Below, piece by piece: positions 33,654 through 42,551 of a stretch of 64,000 bases of DNA. The stretch lies in NCBI RefSeq assembly GCF_900141745.1, contig NZ_FSRM01000002.1, forward strand, positions 2,418,001-2,482,000, in the 5' to 3' direction. The translations under genes and the position numbers were made by a program. The DNA comes from Paraburkholderia phenazinium. Lineage in GTDB: Bacteria; Pseudomonadota; Gammaproteobacteria; Burkholderiales; Burkholderiaceae. Every line of letters begins with the position of its first letter. Within the stretch, counting starts at the first letter, position 1. Under the pieces are notes generated by a model. It was not told where the DNA came from, made no database searches, and worked only from the letters and a program-made list of their open reading frames with translations.

Positions 33654-34358
33654 TTATTCCGGCGTCGGCTGCGCTTCAAGCCCCAGCCAGCTCACGCTCG
33701 ACACGCCTTTTTCCATGCTTAGCCGGCTGGCGATGTGCTCGAGCTTGGGTTGATCCTTCGGATGCAGCTTAAGGGTCGCGGTGACTTCGATACGTCGTGG
33801 ATCGTTCTCGTAGTCGCGGCTCGTGAGACTCTGAAACGATAACGGCGTCGACGACATCGAATTGGACAGCGCTGCGCGGATATGGATTTCGTCCTCCTCG
33901 CGGCACACTACAGTCAGCGTGTAATCGCGCACGAGGTCAGCCGCCGACACTGGCGCGGTGTTGATGGCACGGCTCACTTCGCGCAGCACGGTGTTGGTGA
34001 TAAGCACGATGGCGGTCCCGGCGAGGGCGGGACCGTAGTGTCCCGCGCCGCATAGCACGCCGACGGCCGCCGCGCACCAAAGCGTCGCTGCCGTATTGAT
34101 GCCCTGAATCGAACCCTTGTCGCGCATGATGACGCCGCCACCGAGAAAGCCGACGCCGGACACCACATACGAGGCAATTTGCGTGACCCCGGTGCCGTTT
34201 CCGGTCAACACGCCAAGTGTGACGAACAGACACGCACCGCTCGCGACGAGCGTAATGGTGCGCAGCCCGGCTGTGCGTTGCCGCATCTGGCGCTCGAGGC
34301 CGATGGCAATGCCGCACGCAAATGCGGCAAGCAGGCGGATAACAAAATCGAGTGTCAT
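33654..34358 (-). CDS. MgtC/SapB family membrane protein
   Basis: 234 aa. Four to five hydrophobic spans with the MgtC signature (VIRLLAAFACGIAIGLERQM at the start; GLRTITLVASGACLFVTLGV near 33; GVGFLGGGVIMRDKGSIQGI near 72), followed by a soluble ACT-like C-terminal domain (~145-230). MgtC proteins are linked to magnesium limitation and, in pathogens, to survival in host cells. The ATG at 34358 follows AGGGAA; 40 upstream open codons are ignored. It is divergent from the NRAMP-type transporter, so both may respond to the same metal. Confidence 0.9.
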   Translation of the reverse strand: MTLDFVIRLLAAFACGIAIGLERQMRQRTAGLRTITLVASGACLFVTLGVLTGNGTGVTQIASYVVSGVGFLGGGVIMRDKGSIQGINTAATLWCAAAVGVLCGAGHYGPALAGTAIVLITNTVLREVSRAINTAPVSAADLVRDYTLTVVCREEDEIHIRAALSNSMSSTPLSFQSLTSRDYENDPRRIEVTATLKLHPKDQPKLEHIASRLSMEKGVSSVSWLGLEAQPTPE

Positions 34359-34551
34359 GGTTCCCTGTTCATCTTGTGTGTGGGTGCGCGCAGCGCCTGC
34401 CCGAGCGGCTACGACCGGCGGCGTTCCCGGTACTCTCGCCACACTCCTGCTATCGTACGGTGTCACGCATGTCCCCATGCGTGGAAATCAGGCCGCATGG
34501 TGATGCGCGGCCAGGCTCGTTCAACTCAACCTTTGCTTCTTTTCATAACGC

Positions 34552-35799
34552 ATGTCCGGCGCATCTCTGCCCAAACCGAAGACCTCCCGCAATCTGCGTT
34601 GGCTTGCCCTTTGGGGCCCCGGCCTGCTCGTCATGCTGGCCGATTGCGACGCCGGCAATGTCGTCACTGCTGCGCAAGCGGGCGCTCAATGGGGACTGCA
34701 GTTGCTGGTGGTGCTGCTTGTCCTGATCCCGTTGCTTTACATGGTCCAGGAACTCACGGTGAGGCTCGGCATCTTCGCGGGCCGCGGCCATGGCGAACTG
34801 ATCCGCTCGAACTTCGGTCCCGTGTGGGCATGGATCTCTGCCGCTGGCCTCGTGATTGCGGTACTCGGCTCGCTGGTCACGGAGTTCACAGGCGTAGCGG
34901 GCATCGGTGAAATGTATGGTGTGTCGCGCTCCCTGACTTTACCCCTTGCCGTGTTTGCCTTGATAGCCGTGGTGCTGACCGGCTCGCACAAGCGCGTCGA
35001 CAAGGCGGCCATCCTGATCGGCGCCTTCGAGTTGACGTTCTTCGTGGTGGCCTGGAAAGCCCACCCCGATATCCGTAACGCTTTCCAGCAAATAAAAAGC
35101 CTCCCGTTCAGCAATCGCCAGTTTGGTTATATGGCAGCTGCGCTGATCGGAGCGACCTTCAATCCGTGGATGGTGTTCTATCAACAGGCCGCGGTCGCCG
35201 ATAAAAAACTCACGGCACAAGACTACGGCGCGGCTCGCGCAGAAACAGCGTTGGGCGCCGTCCTTACCCAGTTGCTGACAGCAGCGGTGCTGGTCGCCGC
35301 TGCCGCCACGCTGTCGGGTGACGGCAAACCGCATGCGCTCGAGAGCGTCGGCGAGATCAGCGACGCGCTCGCCACGGTCGTCGGCCCGCACGCCGGACGC
35401 TTCCTGTTTAGCGCGGGTGTGCTCGGGGCGTCGATGGTGGCGGCCATCGTCTGTTCGCTGTCGCTCGCCTGGGGGCTCGGTGAAGTGGCGGGCTACAAGC
35501 GCTCGCTCGAAGACCGTCCCACCGGTGCGCCATGGTTTTACGGCGTGTACATCGTGTCCGTCGCCGGCAGTGCGTATCTTGTCTGGCTTGCGCCGAACCT
35601 CGTGTCGTTGAACGTCGCCGCTCAGGTGGTCAATGCCTTGATGTTGCCTCTGGTGGTCGGCCTGCTTATCGCCCTTAGCGTGACCTCGCTTTCCAGACAA
35701 CACCGTCCGCGTGGTCTTTACCTTTGGCTGGTGTCAGGCGTGGCGGCACTGGTTAGCGTCGCCGCTATTGTTGGCGCAGTCTCGGGTTGGATGTCCTGA
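34552..35799 (+). CDS. NRAMP-related transporter with non-canonical metal-site motifs
   Basis: 415 aa, about 11 membrane spans, NRAMP fold. In TM1 the canonical DPGN is D33-A34-G35-N36 (GPGLLVMLADCDAGNVVTAA). In TM6 the usual A-x-x-M-P-H reads A201-T-F-N204-P205-W206 (GATFNPWMVFYQQ). Thus the metal-coordinating methionine is Asn and the gating histidine is Trp. The soft-metal-selecting methionine of Mn/Fe transporters is missing, which suggests a harder cation such as Mg2+ or Al3+, or another substrate. The neighbouring divergent mgtC gene supports a magnesium link. Functional assignment is inference. Confidence 0.85.
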   Translation: MSGASLPKPKTSRNLRWLALWGPGLLVMLADCDAGNVVTAAQAGAQWGLQLLVVLLVLIPLLYMVQELTVRLGIFAGRGHGELIRSNFGPVWAWISAAGLVIAVLGSLVTEFTGVAGIGEMYGVSRSLTLPLAVFALIAVVLTGSHKRVDKAAILIGAFELTFFVVAWKAHPDIRNAFQQIKSLPFSNRQFGYMAAALIGATFNPWMVFYQQAAVADKKLTAQDYGAARAETALGAVLTQLLTAAVLVAAAATLSGDGKPHALESVGEISDALATVVGPHAGRFLFSAGVLGASMVAAIVCSLSLAWGLGEVAGYKRSLEDRPTGAPWFYGVYIVSVAGSAYLVWLAPNLVSLNVAAQVVNALMLPLVVGLLIALSVTSLSRQHRPRGLYLWLVSGVAALVSVAAIVGAVSGWMS

Positions 35800-36449
35800 G
35801 CGGCGTGCCGCCTCCGCGCGAGGCGAAAACGGCATGCGTTTCCCAAGCAAAGAACGCCTTGACGCGTTGCCACAGTGCCGCGAGGCGATGCTCGCGACAC
35901 GGTGCCATACGGACGCACGAAACCACTGCGTTCATATGACGCTTAAGGTGCACGGGGAGTATTGCTACGGCGCGCACGTCTGCCTGCTGGCAAGACGGCG
36001 GCTAATAGAAGAGAGCGCGGACGTCCTGCCGGTCAGGCAGCGAAACTATTCGAAGATCGACAACTACTGGAGTCCAAGGCATTAGCCCCTTTTGTAAAGA
36101 CGCCCGGATTTTAGGCGCGCGCACAAACGGAAGTCAACATGATTCGCCAGGCAGAGCAAAGATAGGTTGAAGTCCCGTACATATGTCTTTCAGATGTACC
36201 GAAACAGCGTACATAAGCCTTTCATCTTCCCGCTGCCGCTACAACGCCGCGCGCCATTACACAATCTTTGCAGCTACCCCGTCCGGTTTTGCGGGTTCTT
36301 GACGCGGCATGTGCTGAAATACAAGCATCATGATGGACTCGTTAGAGCATTCGGAGTTCTAAGTGTAGGGAGCGTTATTGCCGGTGAACAGGGCGGTGAC
36401 GTCGTACGGGCCGCACTTCGGCGCGGCTGCCGACAGTCGAGGCTGGAAA
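35800..36449. other. 650-bp gap after the NRAMP gene
   Basis: No confident gene. The best frame is plus-strand 35834-36085 (83 aa, begins MRFPSKERLDALPQCREA), which lacks a clear ribosome binding site and any recognisable domain. The right half (36160-36450) is less GC-rich and has short AT-rich stretches; it probably contains the promoter of the small genes that follow. Confidence 0.5.
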
Positions 36450-36743
36450 ATGACAAATGACGAGATCAAGGCGTTGATCGTGGAGATCCGGCGCTATGCG
36501 GCGCATCGTCTCAGCGACGTCGCCCGAGGCGTAGAAACGCCGGCGCTGGCGGCATTGATGGTCGAGAAATTCGGCGAGGGAATCGCGAAAGCCACCCAAC
36601 TGCTCGGGGTGGAAGGCTGCAGTGAACTCGGTCGGGAAATCGACCGGCTGGTGCGTGAAGTGGATCCGCATTATCCGACGCATCTTCAGTACCGCTTCGA
36701 AGCACGCCCAGCAGGTCTCGCCATCAACGGCGCGGCGCACTGA
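36450..36743 (+). CDS. Small hypothetical protein
   Basis: 97 aa (starts MTNDEIKALIVEIRRYAAHR), predicted mostly helical, no signal or membrane segment. A weak GGAAA precedes the ATG. It precedes another short gene in the same direction. Family not recognised; the frame is supported by amphipathic composition (KFGEGIAKATQLLGVEG, LGREIDRLVREV) and high-GC third positions. Confidence 0.55.
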   Translation: MTNDEIKALIVEIRRYAAHRLSDVARGVETPALAALMVEKFGEGIAKATQLLGVEGCSELGREIDRLVREVDPHYPTHLQYRFEARPAGLAINGAAH

Positions 36744-36828
36744 GGCGAAGCAGCAAGGCGTGCCGCCCGCTGGCGATGCGCCCGACAGTATGGGGAATCG
36801 TATGGCGTTCAAACAATCCAGGGGAAAC

Positions 36829-37017
36829 ATGACCGTAGAGGCCTGCGTGTTTCCCGCTCCGGGACAGATGTTCAAAGGCGCGCTTCGCGTGACCACTACG
36901 CGTAACGAAAAGACGCTGCAACAGATCACTGGACGTGGCTGTGGCCGGCCGATGCGCAGCTCCGATGCTGCGCTCGAGCTGGCGGAACTCGAAGCCCGGC
37001 GCATTCTCGGCCTCTGA
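36829..37017 (+). CDS. Small hypothetical protein
   Basis: 62 aa from the ATG at 36829, which has AGGGGAAAC directly upstream; in-frame ATGs at 36790 and 36802 are possible alternatives. The sequence ends SSDAALELAELEARRILGL and has a basic middle (TTTRNEKTLQQITGRGCGRP). No domain recognised. It lies 85 bp after the other small gene and before the EIIA-like gene. Confidence 0.5.
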   Translation: MTVEACVFPAPGQMFKGALRVTTTRNEKTLQQITGRGCGRPMRSSDAALELAELEARRILGL

Positions 37018-37170
37018 GACAGGCGGCATGATATTCCGACCTTTTTTCCGGTCGCGTTCGCACGCGCTGAGCGCGACGGGAAAAGCGGTTGGGCCATGCC
37101 GAGAAATTTTTACGCGAGCTTAACGCCAATTCGTGTAGCCTGAGATCAGGCAATTGAAACGAGGCGCGAC

Positions 37171-38058
37171 ATGGCGCACCCAATGACAAGCCTGCGGGCT
37201 CTTCTCGGAACAGGCAAGAGCCGGGTACAACCCCGATCCCACGCCCCCGCGGGCCGCAACGTGATGATGCACGTCACGCTCGACGCACAACACGCCACAC
37301 CTTTACGCCAGGCGCTGACCCGCGACTGCGGCGACCAGCCTTGGACCATCCGGGTTGCGCCACTGCCCGGAACGGGCCGCGTGCGGCTCTCTCTCTATCT
37401 GCCCAAGACCGCAGTCGATGGCGCGATCCAGCGTGTGGCCGTTCTGGCGCCCACGGCGGAATTGGGTCAACTGTTCGAAGTCCCCGATACGGTTACCGAT
37501 AGCTGGCGTGGCTTGATGCACGCCGAGACCCCGCCACGTATCAACGTGTCCAGCGAGTCTGAAGTGGAGGTGTCGCAGGAGGATGAGAATGCCGTTGCAG
37601 GTAGCGCAATCGCACAACTGATGTCGCGGGATCACGTGCTGCTCGGTCTGGACGTCGCGGACCGGCAAGCTCTGTTCGACGAACTCGGCCGCTTTTTCCA
37701 GCAACGCTATGGGTTGCCGGCGGACGCTGTGACCGCTGGCCTTGCCGCGCGAGAAGCGATGGGCTCGACGGGACTGGGTCAGGGCGTGGCGGTTCCGCAT
37801 GGCCAGATCAAGGGTCTGCGCGAGGCGATGGTGCTGTACGTCAGGCCGGCCACGCCGATCGCCTTCGATGCGCCGGACGGAAAACCGGTTGGCGATATCG
37901 TGGTGCTGCTCGTGCCGAAATGGGCCAATACCGCGCATTTGCGTCTGCTGGCGGAAGTGGCGGAGCGATTTTGCGACCAGCAGTTCCGTGAACAGCTTCA
38001 TGCCTGCGAAGATGAGCATGCCGTCTGCCAGCTGTTTGTCGAGTACGAGGCGGCTTGA
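37171..38058 (+). CDS. PTS EIIA type-2 domain protein with unusual N-terminal half
   Basis: 295 aa. Residues ~145-293 form a PTS EIIA domain of the fructose/nitrogen (PtsN) type with the phosphorylatable histidine H210 in GQGVAVPHGQIKGL and the GDIVVLLVPK strand near 241. Residues 1-140 are not part of EIIA; ~32-105 (MHVTLDAQHATPLRQALTRD and onward) looks like an alpha/beta domain, perhaps ACT-like, which would be a regulatory input. PtsN-like proteins act in nitrogen/potassium regulation; here no PTS membrane component, EI or HPr is adjacent. A hairpin terminator follows at 38088-38122. Confidence 0.78.
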   Translation: MAHPMTSLRALLGTGKSRVQPRSHAPAGRNVMMHVTLDAQHATPLRQALTRDCGDQPWTIRVAPLPGTGRVRLSLYLPKTAVDGAIQRVAVLAPTAELGQLFEVPDTVTDSWRGLMHAETPPRINVSSESEVEVSQEDENAVAGSAIAQLMSRDHVLLGLDVADRQALFDELGRFFQQRYGLPADAVTAGLAAREAMGSTGLGQGVAVPHGQIKGLREAMVLYVRPATPIAFDAPDGKPVGDIVVLLVPKWANTAHLRLLAEVAERFCDQQFREQLHACEDEHAVCQLFVEYEAA

Positions 38059-38087
38059 GCTTGATTGAGCCTGGTTGACGGGAAACG

Positions 38088-38122
38088 ACAAGGGCCGCGC
38101 TTTTAGAAAGCGCGGCCCTTGT
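38088..38122. terminator. Bidirectional terminator hairpin with a 16-bp stem
   Basis: ACAAGGGCCGCGCTTT (38088-38103) pairs perfectly with AAAGCGCGGCCCTTGT (38107-38122) around a 3-base loop. It lies 30 bp after the EIIA stop and ~80 bp beyond the stop of the convergent DapA-family gene, and can serve both. Confidence 0.8.
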
Positions 38123-38176
38123 CTATTGAGCCGGTTAGTAACACTAATCAGCCTGGCGAGCCCGTTTTGTGAGTCA

Positions 38177-38200
38177 ACTCATCGAGTCGACTCACCGAGT
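38177..38200. repeat. Tandem ACTCAYCGAGT palindromic units
   Basis: ACTCATCGAGT (38177-38187) and ACTCACCGAGT (38190-38200) are two copies of the same 11-mer with one change. Each copy is itself a near-palindrome (ACTC...GAGT). They lie right after the DapA-family stop codon and could be part of an RNA 3' structure or a protein-binding site. Confidence 0.4.
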
Positions 38201-38204
38201 CGGC

Positions 38205-39089
38205 TTAGTGAGCCGCTCCAGCAAACTCCGCGCGCAAATCCTGCAAAGCTTCGCGAGCAGTACCCAGGCTCGCCACCAGTTGCGCGGAGGCTCGCGTGAT
38301 CGGCATGCGCGTCTCGTCCGTCATGGGGTGATCGAACGCCAGCATGGCCTTGATCGCAGACGGGTTGGGCGCGGAGAACAGCAGCTTGATGACCGGCAGC
38401 AGGCTCGTGAAGAGCGTTTGCGCTTCTGCTACATGGTCCGATTCGACGAGCGCCTGCACTTCGATCAGCAGATCGGCGCAGACATGCGCACTGGCGAGAA
38501 TCCCACCCGCGCCGCCGGAACGCAGGCAGTCGAGGAACGCATCGTCCGTGCCGCAGAGTAGACTGATGGGCGCGCTACGCAGTTTGTCGAAGTGATCTTT
38601 TACGCACTCCTTGATCGCCACGACGTTGTCCAGTTCGGTCAGGCGCGCGACCGTCTCAGGCGCGATGGCGACGCCGCTTCGATGCGGTACGTCGTACAGC
38701 ACGATCGAGCGGTCGGTTGCGAGCGCAATCTGTTCGAAGTGCCATTGCACGCCGGCCTGATCGGGACAGATATACGAAGGGGGTGAGACCAGATAGCCGC
38801 TGCAGTCCCAATGTTCATAGCGGCGTAGCTCGCGGATCACTTCGCGTGTGTCCGACCCGCCGACGCCGACCAGTACCGGCAGGCGGCTGCCAACTGCGTC
38901 GGTGATAGCCTGCAGCACCGTGACGCGTTCGGTCTCGGACAGCAGCGCGGCTTCGCCGGTTGTGCCCAGCGCCACCATGCCGCTGATCTCGGTGCGCGAG
39001 TAGTACTCCGCCAGATGCTGTAGCGCGTCGATGTCGACCTCGCCGTTGCGCATCGGCGTAACGAGCGGCAACCAGATGCCTGAATACAT
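38205..39089 (-). CDS. DapA-family (dihydrodipicolinate synthase-like) aldolase/lyase
   Basis: 294 aa, the size of DapA. GTTGE (42-46), the catalytic Tyr132 in LYDVPHRSG and Schiff-base Lys160 in VAIKECVKDHF are all conserved. It could be a second 4-hydroxy-tetrahydrodipicolinate synthase or another pyruvate-using lyase; the location away from lysine genes does not decide. It lies two bases after the stop of a 113-residue hypothetical gene and must be co-expressed with it. Confidence 0.88.
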   Translation of the reverse strand: MYSGIWLPLVTPMRNGEVDIDALQHLAEYYSRTEISGMVALGTTGEAALLSETERVTVLQAITDAVGSRLPVLVGVGGSDTREVIRELRRYEHWDCSGYLVSPPSYICPDQAGVQWHFEQIALATDRSIVLYDVPHRSGVAIAPETVARLTELDNVVAIKECVKDHFDKLRSAPISLLCGTDDAFLDCLRSGGAGGILASAHVCADLLIEVQALVESDHVAEAQTLFTSLLPVIKLLFSAPNPSAIKAMLAFDHPMTDETRMPITRASAQLVASLGTAREALQDLRAEFAGAAH

Positions 39090-39091
39090 GA

Positions 39092-39433
39092 TTAGCGCGC
39101 CTCCTTGCTGGCGTTGCGGCGCCTGAGCGGTCCGATCATCGCGTAGGGCAGCGAGGTAATCAATGCGTGCATCGTGAAGTCGAGGTCGTCTGGAGCAATA
39201 TCGAGGTCGAGGTGAACATGGTCGTGCACGACCTCGGTGCTGACCACATACACGCCTAGCGGCGAGTGCAATAGCGACTTGAGTTGTGCGCGGGCGTCGC
39301 GCTCGGAGTCGCCGAGCAGCGTCACCGGCAACAGTACGCGTGGCGAAGGAAAGGGGATGACGTTGTGGTGTGAGGCGGGTTGCGCGCGGTGAGTTCCGGC
39401 GTCGTAGACCTGGAGTGTTTGCGGAAGTGCCAT
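39092..39433 (-). CDS. Hypothetical protein coupled to the DapA-family gene
   Basis: 113 aa from the ATG at 39433 (24 upstream open codons ignored). No signal or membrane span. The C-terminal half (VYVVSTEVVHDHVHLDLDIA, then DLDFTMHALITSLPYAMIG) has an alternating alpha/beta look; family not recognised. Only two bases separate its stop from the DapA-family start, so a linked function, for example as a regulatory or binding partner, is plausible. Confidence 0.65.
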   Translation of the reverse strand: MALPQTLQVYDAGTHRAQPASHHNVIPFPSPRVLLPVTLLGDSERDARAQLKSLLHSPLGVYVVSTEVVHDHVHLDLDIAPDDLDFTMHALITSLPYAMIGPLRRRNASKEAR

Positions 39434-39823
39434 GAGATCAGATTCGCTGCTGTGGTTGTTCAACACAGTGACTAGAGTAGACCCCGCGGTGTAAACATCG
39501 CGCAAAAATCCGATCGCTTGATGGAAAAATGCGGTGGTGGCTGGCGCGTTGGGATCGTGCTTTCAGTGCTGAGTTTCTGCGAAGCGTTGAGTTCCGCGAG
39601 CGCAATTCCGCCATGCCAGCCATTAGCCACATCATTGCAGAACACCCCCATCCAGACAAACCCTGATTGCTGCATGGAATTGGCCGCTGCTATCGTTCGC
39701 AGGTCTTGTGGAAGCGCTTCCACCCAGCTTCCACCCAACCGGTTTCAGCGGTTCTGCGTAACGAATTGCATGGGATTAGAGTAGCGCGCTCGAGCGCAGG
39801 CTCTGGTCGATAAAGGAGAATCT
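39434..39823. other. Divergent promoter region before the beta-glucoside operon
   Basis: About 390 bp between the 113-aa gene and the GH1 gene. It holds the LacI-type operator at 39708-39723 and a half-site GCTTCCAC shortly after it (39727-39734). No protein-coding frame here is convincing. Confidence 0.6.
39708..39723. promoter_or_regulatory. LacI-family operator of the beta-glucoside operon
   Basis: GTGGAAGCGCTTCCAC is a perfect 16-bp palindrome with the central CG of LacI/GalR-family operators. It lies ~100 bp upstream of the GH1 start and matches the LacI regulator gene at the other end of the operon. A nearby GCTTCCAC repeats half of it. Confidence 0.8.
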
Positions 39824-41215
39824 GTGGCAAACGACGTATCCGCGCTGTCCCAGGACCTGAACGGTGATCCGTTCTCGCCATCGGCCGATTCGGTGCTCTG
39901 GCGCAAGCAGTTCCTGCTCGGCGCGGCTACCGCGTCGTATCAGATCGAGGGAGCCGTTCATGAAGACGGGCGTCTGCCGTCGATCTGGGACACCTTCTCA
40001 GCCACTCCAGGCAAAGTGCTGGCCGGCGATACAGGCGAGGTGGCCTGCGATCACTATCATCGCTGGGAAGCCGATTTCGACCTTCTGAGCTCGCTCAATT
40101 TCGAGGCCTATCGTCTCTCGATTGCATGGCCGCGCATCATGGACGAACACGGCAAACCGAACCAGAAGGGCCTCGACTTCTACAAGCGCCTGCTCGGCCG
40201 TCTCAAGGAGAAGGGCCTCAAGACCTTTGTCACGCTGTACCACTGGGACTTGCCGCAGCATCTGGAAGATCGCGGTGGCTGGCTCAACCGCGACACCGCT
40301 TACCGCTTCGCCGACTACGCAGACCTGATGAGCCGCGAACTCGCGGGCCAGGTCGATGCATGGATGACCCTCAACGAGCCGTGGTGCTCGGCATATCTCG
40401 GCTACGGTAACGGTCATCATGCGCCGGGTCTGTCGAATGCGCGCTTTGCCACCCAGGCCATGCATCATCTGCTGCTTGCACACGGCTTGGCGATTCCGGT
40501 GTTGCGCGCCAATGATCCGGCGTCGCTGAAAGGGATCGTCGCCAACGTGGGCAGAGGCACCGCAAATTCGGAAAGTGGCGCTGATCGCCGCGCCGCGCAT
40601 CTGTTCGAAGTTCAGCACAATGCGTGGATTCTCGACCCGCTATTGAAGGGCGCGTATCCGGACGATCTGTTCGAACTCTGGCCGGGTACCGAGCCGCTGG
40701 TGCTCGACGGCGATCTGAAGACTATTTCCGCACCGCTCGACTTCCTGGGTATCAACTACTACTTCCGCACCAACGTGAAGAGCGACGGCGCGCATGGCTT
40801 TACCGAGGTCCCGCTGGAAGGTGTCGAGCGCACGCAGATGGGCTGGGAGGTGCACCCTGATGGGCTGCGCGATCTCCTGATCGGTTTTAACAAGAACTAC
40901 GCGAACCTGCCGCCGATCTATATCACTGAGAACGGTATGGCTTCAGATGACCAGGTGATCGAGGGCCGCGTCGACGATCTGCAACGGATCTCGTTCCTCA
41001 AGCGCCACCTTGCAGCGGTGGACAGCGCGGTCAAGGCTGGTGTCGATATTCGGGGTTATTTCGTCTGGTCGCTGATGGACAATTTCGAATGGGCCTTCGG
41101 TTATGAACGGCGCTTTGGCGTGGTGCACGTCGACTACGATACGCAAAAGCGCACCATCAAACACAGTGCCGAGCTGATCGCAAAGTTCCTGGCAGAACGT
41201 AAGGCACGCAACTGA
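39824..41215 (+). CDS. Glycoside hydrolase family 1 beta-glucosidase
   Basis: 463 aa, a full-length GH1 enzyme. The acid/base glutamate is E185 in MTLNEPWCSAY and the nucleophile is E369 in PPIYITENGM; substrate-binding ATASYQIEGAVHEDGR near 36 and the C-terminal WSLMDNFEWAFGYERRFGV are canonical. It hydrolyses cellobiose or aryl/alkyl beta-glucosides, in the cytoplasm as no signal peptide is present. Start is GTG with AAGGAGAATCT in front. It heads an operon with a sugar ABC importer that presumably supplies the disaccharide. Confidence 0.93.
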   Translation: MANDVSALSQDLNGDPFSPSADSVLWRKQFLLGAATASYQIEGAVHEDGRLPSIWDTFSATPGKVLAGDTGEVACDHYHRWEADFDLLSSLNFEAYRLSIAWPRIMDEHGKPNQKGLDFYKRLLGRLKEKGLKTFVTLYHWDLPQHLEDRGGWLNRDTAYRFADYADLMSRELAGQVDAWMTLNEPWCSAYLGYGNGHHAPGLSNARFATQAMHHLLLAHGLAIPVLRANDPASLKGIVANVGRGTANSESGADRRAAHLFEVQHNAWILDPLLKGAYPDDLFELWPGTEPLVLDGDLKTISAPLDFLGINYYFRTNVKSDGAHGFTEVPLEGVERTQMGWEVHPDGLRDLLIGFNKNYANLPPIYITENGMASDDQVIEGRVDDLQRISFLKRHLAAVDSAVKAGVDIRGYFVWSLMDNFEWAFGYERRFGVVHVDYDTQKRTIKHSAELIAKFLAERKARN

Positions 41216-41304
41216 GTCACTCAACTGAGGCACGTAACTGAACAAGCTGAGCTGGTTTGTATGTCGACCGGAAACAAAAAGGCGCAAAGCCTCAAGGAGA
41301 CGGA

Positions 41305-42543
41305 ATGAACTGCAGAAGGAAACTCTTGAGCGGCATTGCCTTGGCCCTCGCTCTCAATGGCGTGGTTGCCCATGCCGATCCGTTGAAGGCCAACGTGATC
41401 CACTGGTGGACCTCGGGCGGCGAATCTGCCGCGATCAAGCAGTTCGCGGATGCGTACAACAAGGCCGGTGGCCTGTGGGTCGATAACGCGGTGGCCGGTG
41501 CCGATCAGGCACGCTCCACGGCCATCAACCGGATCGTAGGCGGCGATCCACCCACAGCAGCGCAGTTCAATACGTCCAAGCAGTTTCATGACCTGATCGA
41601 TCAGGGCATGCTCAACAATGTCGACACGGTAGCCGCCAAGGAAAACTGGAACGCCATTTTCCCGCAGTCGATTCTCGAGTCTATCAAGGTCAACGGGCAC
41701 TTCTATGCCGCGCCCGTCGACATTCATATGCAGGACTGGTTCTTCTATTCGAAGCCTGCGTTCAAGAAGGCGGGCATTGCAGCGGAGCCGCAGACCTTCG
41801 ATGAACTGTTCACCGATCTCGACAAGCTGAAAGCCGCCGGCTACATTCCGCTCGCGCTGGGCGGCCAGGCATGGCAGGAAAAAATCACCTTCGATGCGGT
41901 GTTTGCCGATGTCGGCGGCACGGACCTCTATATGAAGGTCTATCGCGACCGCGACCAGAATGCGGTGAATTCGGCTGCGTTCAAGAATGTGCTGACCACC
42001 TTCAAGCGCCTGCACAACTACGTGGATCCGGGTTCGCCCGGCCGCAACTGGAATGACGCGACGGCGTTGGTGATTTCCGGCAAGGCGGGCATGCAGATCA
42101 TGGGCGACTGGGCAAAGGGCGAGTTCTCTGCGGCCAACCAGGTGGCGGGCAAGGATTTCGGCTGCTTCCCGGGTTTTGGTCCGCATTCGCCGTATATGGT
42201 GGCGGGCGACGTCTTCGTATTCCCGAAGACAGACAACGCCAACGCGATCAAGGCGCAGAACCTGCTCGCGACTGTCATGACTTCTCCTGAGGCGCAGGTG
42301 GCCTTTAGCGCGAAGAAAGGCTCGATCCCGATCCGTCCGGACGTGGATACCTCGAGCCTCGATATCTGCGCGAAAGAGGGCATTGCGATCATGAAGGACA
42401 AGTCGCGCCAGTTGCCGAATCCGGAAATGCTGATTTCGCCGGACGTGCAGGGTGCGCTGACCGACGTCATCACCAACTTCTGGAACAAGAACGAGTCGGC
42501 TGAAGATGCGCAAAAGGCGTTTGCCAGCGCGCTGAAGAGCTGA
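41305..42543 (+). CDS. Sugar ABC transporter substrate-binding protein
   Basis: 412 aa. Signal peptide RRKLLSGIALALALNGVVAH (cleavage near AHA-DP). The mature protein matches the glucose/mannose-type family-1 extracellular solute-binding proteins: VIHWWTSGGESAAIKQFADA at the N-terminus and GKAGMQIMGDWAKGEF near 266. AAGGAGA precedes the ATG. With the GH1 enzyme it points to uptake of a beta-glucoside or glucose. Confidence 0.9.
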   Translation: MNCRRKLLSGIALALALNGVVAHADPLKANVIHWWTSGGESAAIKQFADAYNKAGGLWVDNAVAGADQARSTAINRIVGGDPPTAAQFNTSKQFHDLIDQGMLNNVDTVAAKENWNAIFPQSILESIKVNGHFYAAPVDIHMQDWFFYSKPAFKKAGIAAEPQTFDELFTDLDKLKAAGYIPLALGGQAWQEKITFDAVFADVGGTDLYMKVYRDRDQNAVNSAAFKNVLTTFKRLHNYVDPGSPGRNWNDATALVISGKAGMQIMGDWAKGEFSAANQVAGKDFGCFPGFGPHSPYMVAGDVFVFPKTDNANAIKAQNLLATVMTSPEAQVAFSAKKGSIPIRPDVDTSSLDICAKEGIAIMKDKSRQLPNPEMLISPDVQGALTDVITNFWNKNESAEDAQKAFASALKS

Positions 42544-42551
42544 GCACCGCG

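Noticed and set aside
35834..36085. 83-codon frame after the NRAMP gene
   Set aside because: No ribosome binding site and no domain; composition (many His, Cys, Arg) typical of non-coding GC-rich DNA.
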